From positions 1 to 61,419 of the forward strand of contig JAEYPH010000001.1 in the NCBI GenBank assembly GCA_023410875.1: a stretch of DNA of 61,419 nt. The letters are read 5' to 3'. The notes under the pieces were generated by a model. That model worked only from the letters and a program-made list of their open reading frames with translations, was not told the DNA's origin and ran no database searches. Positions 8,366 through 16,413 of the stretch are shown here, in pieces (the stretch's first letter is position 1; every line of letters starts with the position of its first letter). Position numbers and translations under genes: made by a program. The stretch comes from Bacillota bacterium (GTDB taxonomy: Bacteria; Bacillota; Clostridia; Christensenellales; UMGS416).

Positions 8366-9061
8366 CTACTTCTGTGCTTCTGACAGCCCCTTGCGCAGAT
8401 GCTCCTCTATGAGCTGTGCCCTTTCTTCGCGGCCCCGCCGCCGGTTCACGGCCACCAGCAGCTCCAGCGGCGGCACACGGATGGCGTGCCCCTTCCACAT
8501 CACGGTCTGCAGGCGGGCCAGCGCATAGGGCCCGCAGTCGGCAGGCTCGGGCTCGTCCAGGCAGGGTTGCGGGTCCGCCGCGATGTCGATGCGCGCGTGA
8601 AGGAACACGACGCCGAAGTGCCTAGTCACCCAACCGCCGGTGTCGATGATGGGCTCTATGATGCAGTCGCTGAAAAGATCGGCAACCGCATTCACATCGG
8701 TGGAACGGATCATGATGTCCACATCGTGTGGTTCCAGCGGCACGCCGTGTACGCACGCCGCGCAGCTGCCGGTCAGCCACCAGAAGATGCCGCCGCCCTC
8801 CATTCGGCGGGCGAAGGCCAGCAGCGCGTCCTGCCACCCGGTCGGCGAAAAGCGGGCCAGCTGGGAGAGCATTTCCTCGACATGGCGCGCGTAGTTTGCC
8901 TGAATGGCGGGCAGATGCGGCAGATCACCGGGGAAGCGCTTGATGTAGCTGTCGTTTTCCTTCGCGTAGAAGCAAGCTTTCAGCACATCCTCATATCGGG
9001 GGTCGTATTGGGCCACGCGGAACACAACCCGGTCCCTTTCCAGATCAAACGTGATCTTCAT
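8366..9061 (-). CDS. Nucleotidyltransferase-fold protein
   Basis: A 231-residue protein with the polymerase-beta-like nucleotidyltransferase signature LTGSCAACVHGVPLEPHDVDIM, that is GS followed by a DxD metal-binding pair. A third acidic residue is plausible in HARIDIAADP. This fits the MNT/aminoglycoside-nucleotidyltransferase-like group annotated only as nucleotidyltransferase domain protein. No HEPN or MNT antitoxin partner is adjacent, so a toxin-antitoxin role is not supported. The start ATG follows GAGAGGA. Substrate unknown. Confidence 0.7.
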   Translation of the reverse strand: MKITFDLERDRVVFRVAQYDPRYEDVLKACFYAKENDSYIKRFPGDLPHLPAIQANYARHVEEMLSQLARFSPTGWQDALLAFARRMEGGGIFWWLTGSCAACVHGVPLEPHDVDIMIRSTDVNAVADLFSDCIIEPIIDTGGWVTRHFGVVFLHARIDIAADPQPCLDEPEPADCGPYALARLQTVMWKGHAIRVPPLELLVAVNRRRGREERAQLIEEHLRKGLSEAQK

Positions 9062-9275
9062 AGGAGTTCCTCTCTTCTCTCAACGTTTCCAACGCAAGCT
9101 TAGCAGAGATATCCCAATGACGTTTGATCTGAGTTGCGATGTTGCTTTATGAACGTTGAGCCGCTCAAATGCAGCTTTCATCTTCAATGGAGCATCATTC
9201 GTGCAATATCAGGTGCAACAGGCCGTAAGATATCCTATAATCAAACCACATCATATTTACGGGGAGGAATCATCC

Positions 9276-10055
9276 ATGTGGTCAAGAGCGGAACTCAAGG
9301 AACGGGCCAAACAGGTGCTCAAGAAGTATTACTGGATCGCTTTTCTGGTAACGCTGGTGGCGGGCATACTGGGCGGCGGCTCCGGTAACTCCAGCGGTAT
9401 AACGTTTAACTATAGCTTCAACAACAGCCAGATAGAGCGAAACAACCTGCCTTGGCAGGGAAGCGACTTTTTTAGCAGCCAGGACTTCCTGAACGCGCTG
9501 CCAGCCATCATCGCCGGCCTGTTTATCGGCGGCTCCATTGTGTTCATCGCTGTGGCCTTTGGCATCGCTTTCCAGCTGTTCGTTGGCGGCCCGATAGAGG
9601 CGGGCATGAACCGCTACTTCCTCGACGCCCGGCTGGACCGGTCCGACTTCTCCAACCTCTTCAGCATGTTCCGCTCCGGCCGCTATATGAACGTGGTGAA
9701 GGCCACCGGTTGGCGCATGCTGTTCACCTTCTTATGGTCGCTGCTGCTGATCATCCCCGGCATTGTCATGGGGTACGCCTACAGCATGATGCCCTACCTG
9801 CTGGCCGACAACCCAACGCTGGATTACCGCCGCGCCATGGAACTCAGTCGCGCCATGACCCAGGGCCATAAGTGGAACATCTTCGTGCTGGAGCTGTCCT
9901 TCATCGGCTGGTATCTGCTGGGCATGCTGGCCTGCTGTGTGGGCGTGGTGTTCGTGGCGCCCTATCAGCAAGCCACCACTGCGGAGCTCTATGTCACGCT
10001 GCGCCAGAGTGCCCTGGACGCCGGTCTGCTCACGCCCGGAGATGTCAATCTATAA
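9276..10055 (+). CDS. DUF975 family integral membrane protein
   Basis: A 259-residue multi-pass protein. The N-terminus WSRAELKERAKQVLKKYYW followed by a hydrophobic stretch is typical of DUF975. Further membrane segments lie around IIAGLFIGGSIVFIAVAFG, LFTFLWSLLLIIPGIVMGY and WYLLGMLACCVGVVFVAPY, and the conserved Y(A/S)YSM(M/A)PYLLADNP motif is present. The ATG at 9276 is behind GGGGAGGA; an upstream in-frame start lacks a site. A TATAAT at 9236 may be part of its promoter, though the -35 is poor. Function of the family unknown. Confidence 0.85.
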   Translation: MWSRAELKERAKQVLKKYYWIAFLVTLVAGILGGGSGNSSGITFNYSFNNSQIERNNLPWQGSDFFSSQDFLNALPAIIAGLFIGGSIVFIAVAFGIAFQLFVGGPIEAGMNRYFLDARLDRSDFSNLFSMFRSGRYMNVVKATGWRMLFTFLWSLLLIIPGIVMGYAYSMMPYLLADNPTLDYRRAMELSRAMTQGHKWNIFVLELSFIGWYLLGMLACCVGVVFVAPYQQATTAELYVTLRQSALDAGLLTPGDVNL

Positions 10056-10076
10056 TGTTTGCCTTCGTCCCTTTGC

Positions 10077-10113
10077 AGCCGCCCGCGCACATGCCGGGCG
10101 GCTGTTCTTTTTC
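10077..10113 (+). terminator. Rho-independent terminator after the DUF975 gene
   Basis: Stem AGCCGCCCG/CGGGCGGCT with a 9-base loop, followed by TGTTCTTTTT. It lies between two convergent genes. Confidence 0.8.
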
Positions 10114-10117
10114 ACTT

Positions 10118-10567
10118 CTAAAACCACTGGGGTCCATCTTCCTGCTCGGTGCCAAAGAAGCCCTCCTGTACCGAATCATCGAAGAAAAGGCGCAACTGCT
10201 CCCCAAAGGTGGGCGCCAGCTTTAGGTGCGGCAGTTCCTCCCGATCCACCCAGAACACCGGTCCCTCTTCGGTCTCTTCAATCATTTCCCCGTCAAAGTC
10301 GTTGGTCACAAAGCAGAAGATCAGCTCCCGCCGGTCGGTCTTGGCATCGTACCAATGGATGATGCCGCAGGGGCGCAGGTTGCGCACGGTCAAGCCGGTT
10401 TCCTCTCGTATCTCCCGCACAGCGGACACCAGTATGCTCTCGTTGGGCTCCACATGGCCGCCGGGGAAGGCGATACCCGGCCAACTGCGCCGCCGTTCCA
10501 ACACCAGGATGCGATCGGTGGCAAGGTCATGTATCATCGTGCAGTTGGTCAGTTCAATCTCGATCAT
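10118..10567 (-). CDS. Nudix hydrolase (8-oxo-dGTP diphosphatase-like)
   Basis: A 149-residue single-domain Nudix protein. The Nudix box runs from GGHVEPNES through AVREIREETGL and keeps all catalytic glutamates. MutT/YtkD-type 8-oxo-dGTP diphosphatases have this size and a similar C-terminal FWVDREELPHL segment. Substrate cannot be fixed from sequence. The start ATG has GGGAGA upstream. Confidence 0.88.
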   Translation of the reverse strand: MIEIELTNCTMIHDLATDRILVLERRRSWPGIAFPGGHVEPNESILVSAVREIREETGLTVRNLRPCGIIHWYDAKTDRRELIFCFVTNDFDGEMIEETEEGPVFWVDREELPHLKLAPTFGEQLRLFFDDSVQEGFFGTEQEDGPQWF

Positions 10568-10682
10568 ATGTTCTCCCTTATGGCCGGCGTGAAATCGCCG
10601 CCTTTCTTTTTATATGCCATCCGCCCAGTTTCGTCAATGCTCTGCTATACTGATGGTAGATTCCGCAGCCTGGAGGATGCCC

Positions 10683-11222
10683 GTGCGCCATTTGCCCAAC
10701 GCCCTGACCATCTCAAGAATGCTGCTGTCGCTCGGCCTCTTTGCGCTGACCGGCCAGCGGGCGGCGTTCCTGTGGGTGTACATGGCCTGCGGCATCACCG
10801 ATTGGCTGGACGGCGTGCTGGCCCGTCGGCTGCACGCCCAGAGCCGGCTAGGCGCCATGTTGGACAGCATCGCCGATATCCTGTGGTTCGCGGGAGCGGC
10901 CATGGCGCTGCTGCGCTGGCTGCCGTCGCCGCCGCCGTGGGCCTGGGCAGCCCTGGCGTTGATGATGGCGGTGCGCGTTGCCGGCATCGCGGTGAGCTGG
11001 GCGCGATACGGCCGACCGGTGTTCCTGCACACTGTGGCCAACAAGGCTGCGGGGCTGCTGTTCTTCCTGTGCCCGCTGGAGGTCGCAGCACTGGGCACGG
11101 TCTACGGTCTGCTGGCGCTCATAGCCGTGGCGATGGTCGCCTCGGCGGAGGAACTGGCGCTGCACTGCGTAAGCGCCACGCCGAACCCAGACGTCAAGGG
11201 CTGGCTGTGGAGGGCAAGATAG
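10683..11222 (+). CDS. CDP-alcohol phosphatidyltransferase family membrane protein
   Basis: A 179-residue membrane enzyme with the family motif D-x2-D-G-x2-A-R-x8-G-x3-D-x3-D visible as DWLDGVLARR followed by RLGAMLDSIAD. Members transfer a phosphatidyl group from CDP-diacylglycerol to an alcohol such as glycerol phosphate or inositol. Several membrane helices follow. GTG at 10683 is chosen because TGGAGG ends 6 bases before it; the ATG at 10677 directly abuts that site. It stands alone, so the acceptor alcohol is unknown. It is not obviously PgsA, which is usually near other loci. Confidence 0.82.
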   Translation: MRHLPNALTISRMLLSLGLFALTGQRAAFLWVYMACGITDWLDGVLARRLHAQSRLGAMLDSIADILWFAGAAMALLRWLPSPPPWAWAALALMMAVRVAGIAVSWARYGRPVFLHTVANKAAGLLFFLCPLEVAALGTVYGLLALIAVAMVASAEELALHCVSATPNPDVKGWLWRAR

Positions 11223-11236
11223 AAAAAGGATACTGT

Positions 11237-11268
11237 GAGGCCCGCCGGCACATACGCCAGCGGGCCTC
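11237..11268. terminator. Hairpin between convergent genes
   Basis: Perfect 9-bp stem GAGGCCCGC/GCGGGCCTC with a 14-base loop. The minus-strand side runs into CCTTTTTC, so it can end the rsgA transcript. The plus-strand T-run is poor. Confidence 0.6.
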
Positions 11269-11274
11269 CGCTTG

Positions 11275-12312
11275 TCATCTTTCCCTGGCTCGATCGCCCC
11301 GTTTGGCGATGTGATTCAGGCGGAACGCGGCCTTTTTTGCCTCGCGCTCCATCTCCTTTTGTATGCTGCAATAGCTCTTAAAGCGCTTAGCGTCCAACTC
11401 CCCTCTGGCGATGGCGGCGCGCACGGCGCAGCCGGGCTCGCGCTCATGCCGGCAGTCGCGAAAGCGGCATTGGGCGGTCAACGCCTCCACGTCCGGGAAA
11501 GTGTCGCTCAGAGACCCGCCATCGCCTACGACGCCCAGCTCGCGCATGCCCGGCGTGTCGATGAACAGCGCGCCGCCGGGCAGCACCGCCATCTGGCGGT
11601 TGGTCGTCGTGTGAGCGCCGCGGAAGCCGTCAGAGCGCAGGCCGCTCGTGGCCATGATCTCGCTGCCGAACAGCGCGTTGAGCAGCGTGGACTTGCCCAC
11701 ACCGGAGCTGCCCACGACCACAGCGGTCTGCCCGGGCGCAAGCTTGGCGCGCACATCGTCCAGCCCCTGCCCCTGCAGCGCGCTCACGGTGAGCACCGCA
11801 AGGCCGGGGAACAGGTCGGTCAATTGGTATACCTTGGCCCACAGGTTGTCGCACAGGTCGGCCTTGGTCAGCAATGCCACCGGCTGCGCGCCGCCCTCCA
11901 GTATGGCCGTAAGATAGCGCTCCATGCGCCGGGCGTTGTAATCCCGGTCCAGCGCCATGGCCGCGAAGGCCACGTCCACATTGGCGGCGATGACCTGCCG
12001 GCCGCTGACCGAAAAGGCCATGTGGCGCACCATGGCCGTGCGCCGGGGCAGCAGCCCGGCGATCAGCGCGCTGCCCTGCTCCAGCTTCACGGCCACAAAG
12101 TCGCCCACCTCGGGGTAGGCATCCTCGGGCTGGTCTCGGCGGAACCTGCCGGTCAGGCCGGCCAGCTCCACGCCGCCGGCGTGGGCCACTTCCCACTGCC
12201 CGCGCCAGCGGGCCGTTACCCGTGCCGGCTGCAGGCCTTCATAGCCGCTCTGCTCCCACAGGTTCTGCCAGTGTTCGTTCCATCCATAGGTTTCTATCAG
12301 GTTGGTTGGCAT
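11275..12312 (-). CDS. rsgA: Ribosome small-subunit-dependent GTPase A
   Basis: A 345-residue circularly permuted GTPase that matures the 30S subunit. After an OB-fold N-domain, the G motifs appear in permuted order: LLTKADLCDN (G4), GSSGVGKSTLLN (G1), then FIDTPGMRELG (G3). The C-terminal zinc knuckle CRFRDC-H-EREPGC is intact. The ATG at 12312 has a GGAG site at a long spacing of about 12 bases. On the minus strand the upstream leader carries two strong hairpins and a possible short open frame overlapping the start. Divergent from rpmH. Confidence 0.94.
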   Translation of the reverse strand: MPTNLIETYGWNEHWQNLWEQSGYEGLQPARVTARWRGQWEVAHAGGVELAGLTGRFRRDQPEDAYPEVGDFVAVKLEQGSALIAGLLPRRTAMVRHMAFSVSGRQVIAANVDVAFAAMALDRDYNARRMERYLTAILEGGAQPVALLTKADLCDNLWAKVYQLTDLFPGLAVLTVSALQGQGLDDVRAKLAPGQTAVVVGSSGVGKSTLLNALFGSEIMATSGLRSDGFRGAHTTTNRQMAVLPGGALFIDTPGMRELGVVGDGGSLSDTFPDVEALTAQCRFRDCRHEREPGCAVRAAIARGELDAKRFKSYCSIQKEMEREAKKAAFRLNHIAKRGDRARER

Positions 12313-12400
12313 ATCGATGTTTTCTCTCCTTCAAATTCTGATTCCGGTCGTGGTTGTTCCGAGCAACAAGGGATTCATCCATGGCAATTCTCGCAAACAT
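12239..12400 (-). CDS. Possible 53-codon leader frame overlapping rsgA
   Basis: An ATG at 12400 stands 9 bases behind AAAGGAG and opens a 53-codon frame (MFARIAMDESLVARNN...) that ends inside rsgA, in a different frame. It could be a translated leader affecting rsgA initiation, whose own ribosome site is distant. No homology is recognised and codon use is unremarkable, so it may be chance. Confidence 0.2.
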   Translation of the reverse strand: MFARIAMDESLVARNNHDRNQNLKERKHRYANQPDRNLWMERTLAEPVGAERL

Positions 12401-12699
12401 CAAACACCGCTCCTTTCAAAAGCCAAATAAAGTAAGCGCCGAAAGCTCTGCCTTCGGCGCTTTGAGAATGCCTTGCAATCAAAAAGGCGCGGCATCGGCC
12501 GCGCCCTGTTATGCAGGCAAAAGCTCGCTCATGCGATACAAGGGCTGTCGTGAATAGGCCACACAAGGCCGACTATGCAGTTGTCGGGATCCAAGGATGC
12601 TATTTGATTGACATACATTAGAACAAACATCCTCGCTTTCCTCGCGTGATAGCGTTATTGTACTATATGGATTTCCAGCGCGCAACAGCATTTTTCCAA
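12401..12699 (-). other. rsgA-rpmH intergenic region with two hairpins
   Basis: The region holds AAGCGCCGAA...TTCGGCGCTT (12434-12462) and GGCGCGGC-ATCG-GCCGCGCC (12486-12505). The second is followed on the minus strand by TTTTTG, the form of an intrinsic terminator, although no gene lies upstream on that strand. They could form an attenuating leader for rsgA. No exact TTATCCACA DnaA box was seen, so nothing supports a replication origin here. Confidence 0.5.
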
Positions 12700-12728
12700 T
12701 TGACAGGCATAGTGCGCTTATTTATAAT
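12700..12728 (+). promoter_or_regulatory. Consensus sigma-A promoter for rpmH
   Basis: TTGACA (12700-12705), 17-base spacer, TATAAT (12723-12728): a perfect housekeeping promoter. Transcription should start near 12735, giving a leader of about 75 bases before rpmH. Confidence 0.88.
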
Positions 12729-12811
12729 AATGGAGCGTTGCTTTGCGCACACGCTTTGTCGTGTCAAAACAGCGCCCCATTGATCTAGAACACAGAAAAG
12801 GGGAACCCGAT

Positions 12812-12946
12812 ATGCTTAGACCCTATCAGCCCAGCAAGCGCCAGCGCAAGAAGGAACATGGCTTCCGCAAGCGTATGGCCACCAAGAACGGCCGCAAGGT
12901 GCTCGCCCGCCGCAGGGCCAAGGGCCGCAAAGAGCTCAGCGCCTAA
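12812..12946 (+). CDS. rpmH: Large ribosomal subunit protein bL34
   Basis: A 44-residue, highly basic ribosomal protein with the invariant pattern YQPSKRQRKKEHGFRKRM and the RRRAKGRKELSA end. The ATG at 12812 lies behind GGGGAA; an in-frame upstream start is not credible. First gene of the classical rpmH-rnpA-yidD-yidC-jag block and driven by a consensus promoter. Confidence 0.96.
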   Translation: MLRPYQPSKRQRKKEHGFRKRMATKNGRKVLARRRAKGRKELSA

Positions 12947-12997
12947 CAGCAGCTTGGGCCTGTTCCGCGACCCCGTCGGCGCGTAGGAGGGAGCCTT

Positions 12998-13354
12998 TTG
13001 CTCAAGCCCAGGTATCGCCTGCGCAAGAACGCGCAGTTCCGCTATGTGTATAACAAAGGCCGCTCCTGCGCCAACCGCACCCTCTCGCTGGTATATGTGA
13101 GAACTGGCCCGCCCGGTGTACTGAGGGTGGGTTTTTCAGTAAGCAGAAAAGTTGGCAAGGCCGTGGTGCGCAACCGCATCAAGCGCCTCATGCGGGAAGC
13201 GTGCCGCAGCTATCTGGGCTCAATGAAGACAGGGCATCTGATCGTATTTGTGGCGCGCCACGACGCCGCCGGCGCCGATTTCGCCACGATACGCGCGGCC
13301 ATGGGCGCGCTGCTGGCCAAGAGCGCGCTGTTCAAGGAAGAGAAACGCCCATGA
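12998..13354 (+). CDS. rnpA: Ribonuclease P protein component
   Basis: A 118-residue basic protein that assists the RNase P RNA in trimming tRNA 5-prime ends. The signature RNRIKRLMREACR is intact, with the preceding FSVSRKVGKAVV. The start is TTG at 12998, 6 bases behind AGGAGGGA, matching the usual LKPRYRLRKNAQFRYVY beginning. It overlaps yidD by 4 bases (ATGA). Confidence 0.95.
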   Translation: MLKPRYRLRKNAQFRYVYNKGRSCANRTLSLVYVRTGPPGVLRVGFSVSRKVGKAVVRNRIKRLMREACRSYLGSMKTGHLIVFVARHDAAGADFATIRAAMGALLAKSALFKEEKRP

Positions 13355-13605
13355 GACACGCTGTGGTGGCTGTGCTGCGCTGGTACAAGCGGCATCTCTC
13401 CCCCGTGCTGCCCCCCGCCTGCCGCTATCTGCCCACATGCAGCGAGTATGCCACGGAGGCCGTGGAGCGTTACGGCACACTGCGCGGCGGATGGCTCGCC
13501 TTGAGGCGCGTGCTGCGCTGCAACCCGTTCTTTGCCGGGGGATATGACCCGGTGCCAGACCTTCCGGCGCACCGCTGCGCCCACGATCACAAGAAGGAGA
13601 TCTGA
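13351..13605 (+). CDS. yidD: Membrane protein insertion efficiency factor
   Basis: An 84-residue protein with the family core YKRHLSPVLPPACRYLPTCSEYATEAVERYG and CNPFFAGGYDPVP. It helps YidC-dependent insertion in known systems. It is translationally coupled to rnpA (ATGA overlap), and yidC starts 1 base after its stop. Confidence 0.95.
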   Translation: MRHAVVAVLRWYKRHLSPVLPPACRYLPTCSEYATEAVERYGTLRGGWLALRRVLRCNPFFAGGYDPVPDLPAHRCAHDHKKEI

Positions 13606-13606
13606 C

Positions 13607-14671
13607 ATGTACGATTGGGCCCCCATACGGGCGATCAGCGAAGTTTTCAAATGGCTGCTGGACTTCATCTATATGCTGGTGCCCAGCTACGGCTGGTCCA
13701 TCATCCTGCTGACCATCCTTTTCCGCGCGCTGCTGCTGCCGCTGGACATCAAGCAGAAGGTGTCCATGAAGAAGATGTCCACGCTGCAGCCCAAGATTGC
13801 CGCGATCAACGAAAAGTATAAGAACGACAAAGAAAAAGCCGCCCAGAAGACCATGGAACTGTACCGGGAGGAAAAGGCCAGCCCCTTCTCTGGCTGCCTG
13901 CCCTCGCTGATCCAGCTGCCGCTGTTCTTCGCGTTCTTCGGCGCCCTGCAGATCATCGCCGGCCAGGAACTGCTAAAGCTGTTCAACACCATGCAAGAGC
14001 TGATCAACACATACGGCGGCGCCGCCAACATCCCTGCGGAGTCACTGCCCGCGCTGCAAAGCTGGCTGTGGGTGCACAACATTTGGCAGCCGGATACGGC
14101 GATGTTCAGCGTGGTGCCTCAGGGCGGCGCGTTCACCCTGATGGGCCTGGATTCTCACATCATCCCCCCCTTCCAGGCGGTGCAGAACTTCAAGGGTTTC
14201 AAGGATGTGGTGAGTGCGGATACCTACAACACCGTCATGAAGCCGCTGATGGATCTGTATTCCAAAAACTGGAACGGCTGGTTCATCCTGCCGGTGTTGG
14301 CCGGCGTGTCCAGCTTCCTGCAAACGAAAATCACCATGCCGCCGCAGCAGGCCAACCCCGACCCCAAGGCCCAGGCCAATCCTTTTAACAGCAAGACCAT
14401 GATGTACATCTTCCCGCTGATGTCGGTGTATTTCACCGCCACCAGCAACTCCATCTTCGCGCTGTACTGGTTCACCAGCAACATCTGCGTCACCGTGACC
14501 TACAAGCTGTTCGACCTGTATTGGACGCGCAAGACGAAGCACAAAGAAGCCGAAGAAGCTGCCCGTCTGGAGCAGCAAAAGAAGGAAGAAGCCGAGCGCA
14601 TCGCCGCCGCCGCGGCCCTCAAGGCCGCCCGCGCCGAAGCAAAAAGCAAACCCAAGGAGGGTAAGAAATAG
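13607..14671 (+). CDS. yidC: YidC/SpoIIIJ membrane protein insertase
   Basis: A 354-residue Gram-positive-type insertase. The first hydrophobic segment is followed by WSIILLTILFRALLLPL, which includes the conserved hydrophilic-groove arginine, then a cytoplasmic helical hairpin rich in K/E (KQKVSMKKM...KEKAAQKTMELYREE). Further membrane segments (LIQLPLFFAFFGALQII, FILPVLAGVSSFLQ, YIFPLMSVYF, LYWFTSNICVTVTY) and a charged C-tail follow. The loop after the second membrane segment is longer than usual. No lipobox cysteine was seen at the N-terminus. Confidence 0.94.
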   Translation: MYDWAPIRAISEVFKWLLDFIYMLVPSYGWSIILLTILFRALLLPLDIKQKVSMKKMSTLQPKIAAINEKYKNDKEKAAQKTMELYREEKASPFSGCLPSLIQLPLFFAFFGALQIIAGQELLKLFNTMQELINTYGGAANIPAESLPALQSWLWVHNIWQPDTAMFSVVPQGGAFTLMGLDSHIIPPFQAVQNFKGFKDVVSADTYNTVMKPLMDLYSKNWNGWFILPVLAGVSSFLQTKITMPPQQANPDPKAQANPFNSKTMMYIFPLMSVYFTATSNSIFALYWFTSNICVTVTYKLFDLYWTRKTKHKEAEEAARLEQQKKEEAERIAAAAALKAARAEAKSKPKEGKK

Positions 14672-14673
14672 CC

Positions 14674-15312
14674 ATGAAATCCATTGAGACCGTTGGCAAA
14701 ACCGCGGAAGACGCCATCGCCGCCGCCCTCAAGCAATTGGGAATCCCCCGGGAGAAGGCGCAGATCGACGTGCTGGATGAAGGCAGCCGCGGCATCCTGG
14801 GCTTGGGCGCCAAGCTGGCCCGTGTGCGCGTGACCGAGATTGTGACCGTGAGCCCCCAGGTTTCCGTGGCGACGAACTTCCTGACCCGTGTGGCGCGGCT
14901 GATGGGCCTGCCGGACCCGGACATCACGATCACCGAATACGCCGACAACCTGGACATCGCCGTGGATGGCGAGAATGTTGGCCCAATGATCGGCCACCAC
15001 GGCGACGCATTGGACGCGTTGCAGCTGTTGACCGGCCTGGTCGTAAACCCCCAGGGGCATGACAGCGATAAGTACTTCCATGTGTCTCTGGACGTCAGCC
15101 ACTATCGCGCCCGCCGCGAGGAGACGCTGACCCGCCTGGCCCACCGCCTGGCCGAGAAGGCTGTGCAGACCGGCGAAAAGCAGGAGCTGGAGCCCATGAA
15201 CTCCTACGAGCGCCGCGTGATCCACACCGCGCTGCATGATTTCCCCGGTGTTGTGACCTACAGCGAAGGCGACGACCCATACCGCCACGTCATTATCTCC
15301 GCCGAAGACTGA
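14674..15312 (+). CDS. jag: RNA-binding protein KhpB/Jag
   Basis: A 212-residue protein in the order Jag-N domain (MKSIETVGKTAEDAIAAAL...), KH domain (around VGPMIGHHGDALDALQLL) and R3H domain (NSYERRVIHTAL). With KhpA, such proteins bind RNA and influence cell elongation in Gram-positives. It starts 2 bases after yidC. The usual next gene, mnmE, is absent; the element at 15320 follows instead. Confidence 0.94.
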   Translation: MKSIETVGKTAEDAIAAALKQLGIPREKAQIDVLDEGSRGILGLGAKLARVRVTEIVTVSPQVSVATNFLTRVARLMGLPDPDITITEYADNLDIAVDGENVGPMIGHHGDALDALQLLTGLVVNPQGHDSDKYFHVSLDVSHYRARREETLTRLAHRLAEKAVQTGEKQELEPMNSYERRVIHTALHDFPGVVTYSEGDDPYRHVIISAED

Positions 15313-15319
15313 CGTTCCG

Positions 15320-15518
15320 CTTTCGGTGCTGTTGCACCTCAGCGATCCAGACCACTTGAAAATTGTATTCCCAATCGCCCGGCGATAACTGTCGCCGGGC
15401 GATCTCTTTACAATACGACTCACTCTGCGTTATAAAGAACGTGAGCACCTGCGGGGTGACCTTTACACCGATGCCCCCTTATCACTCGTTTCCTCCGCCG
15501 AGTTAATCGGCGTTCGGT
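15320..15518 (+). repeat. Three-hairpin intergenic element, copy C
   Basis: The most diverged copy. Hairpin 1 is GGTGC-TGTT-GCACC (15325-15339), followed by GATCCAGAC. Hairpin 2 is ATCGCCCGGCGA...TCGCCGGGCGAT (15374-15403). Hairpin 3 is CGCCGA-GTTAA-TCGGCG (15496-15512), followed by TTCGG as in copy A. It begins 8 bases after the jag stop. The stems are kept while their sequences differ from the other copies. Confidence 0.75.
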
Positions 15519-15556
15519 ATCATGCTTCACGGCTACGACAGGAAGGAGCTTTCGTC

Positions 15557-16345
15557 ATGGAAAGCAGGCAGCCCTCCACCGAATCCATTGCCCAGTATTC
15601 CACAATTGACCGCCTGAGCGCCCGCATCGCGCTGCACCGGGATTATTCCACGGCGGCGCAGAGCTGGCACCGGTGGCTCTTTGACCAGCTGGACTTCCCC
15701 GATGGCGCCCGCGTGCTGGACGCCGGCTGCGGCACCGGCGAGCTGTGGCGTGCCAACCGCGACCGCCTGCGCGGATGGTTCGTGACACTCAGCGACCAGT
15801 CGGCAGCCATGGGCAGCGCCGCCGCCCAGGCACTGAGCGGCGGCAGCTTTACAGCCCATGCGGGCGACGTGCAGGCGCTGGACTTCGCCGATGCGTCCTT
15901 TGACGGCGCGCTGGCCTGCCACATGCTCTACCATGTGCCGGATATCGCCCAGGGGCTGCGGGAGCTGCGCCGGGTGGTCCGGCCCGGAGGCCGTCTCTTC
16001 GTCGCCACCAACAGTCAGGAGCACATGGCCGCGCTGCTGAGCCTGATCCGTGAACTGGACCCCGGCGTGGACACGACCCACAGCGGCTTCCGCTTCACGC
16101 TGGAAAATGGAGAGGCCATGCTGCACCAGGCCTTCGACGCGTGCGAGCTGCGCGTGTTCAACGATGGCCTGCGGGTGACCAAAGCGCAGCCATTGCTGGA
16201 TTATATCCTCAGCATGGCGCTATCCTTCCGGCGTCTCAGGACTGCAGAAGGCCAGGCAGCCACGCTGGAGGATATCCAGCGGCGCATCGACGCCGACGGT
16301 GCCATCGCTATCAGCAAGCGCGCCGGCGTATTTGTATGCCGGTGA
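15557..16345 (+). CDS. Class I SAM-dependent methyltransferase
   Basis: A 262-residue Rossmann-fold methyltransferase of the Methyltransf_11 type. SAM motif I is VLDAGCGTGELW, the acidic/next-strand region is LDFADASFDGALACHMLYHVPD, and the post-motif is LRRVVRPGGRLFVATNS. The ATG is 8 bases behind AAGGAG. Substrate unknown. It stands between the repeat element and the helical gene. Confidence 0.85.
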   Translation: MESRQPSTESIAQYSTIDRLSARIALHRDYSTAAQSWHRWLFDQLDFPDGARVLDAGCGTGELWRANRDRLRGWFVTLSDQSAAMGSAAAQALSGGSFTAHAGDVQALDFADASFDGALACHMLYHVPDIAQGLRELRRVVRPGGRLFVATNSQEHMAALLSLIRELDPGVDTTHSGFRFTLENGEAMLHQAFDACELRVFNDGLRVTKAQPLLDYILSMALSFRRLRTAEGQAATLEDIQRRIDADGAIAISKRAGVFVCR

Positions 16346-16413
16346 AAGCCCGCTAAACATGCCATTCCCTCACCTCATATACTGCAGCATCCGTATATCG
16401 GGGGTGATATCTC

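Noticed and set aside
8366..9061. MNT/HEPN toxin-antitoxin module
   Set aside because: Only the nucleotidyltransferase part is present; neighbours are a DUF1294 and a DUF975 gene with no HEPN-like partner.
12313..12811. Replication origin between rsgA and rpmH
   Set aside because: No exact TTATCCACA box and no dnaA; the hairpins look like terminators or leaders. A single near-match TTATCCACC at about 7888 lies inside a repeat element.
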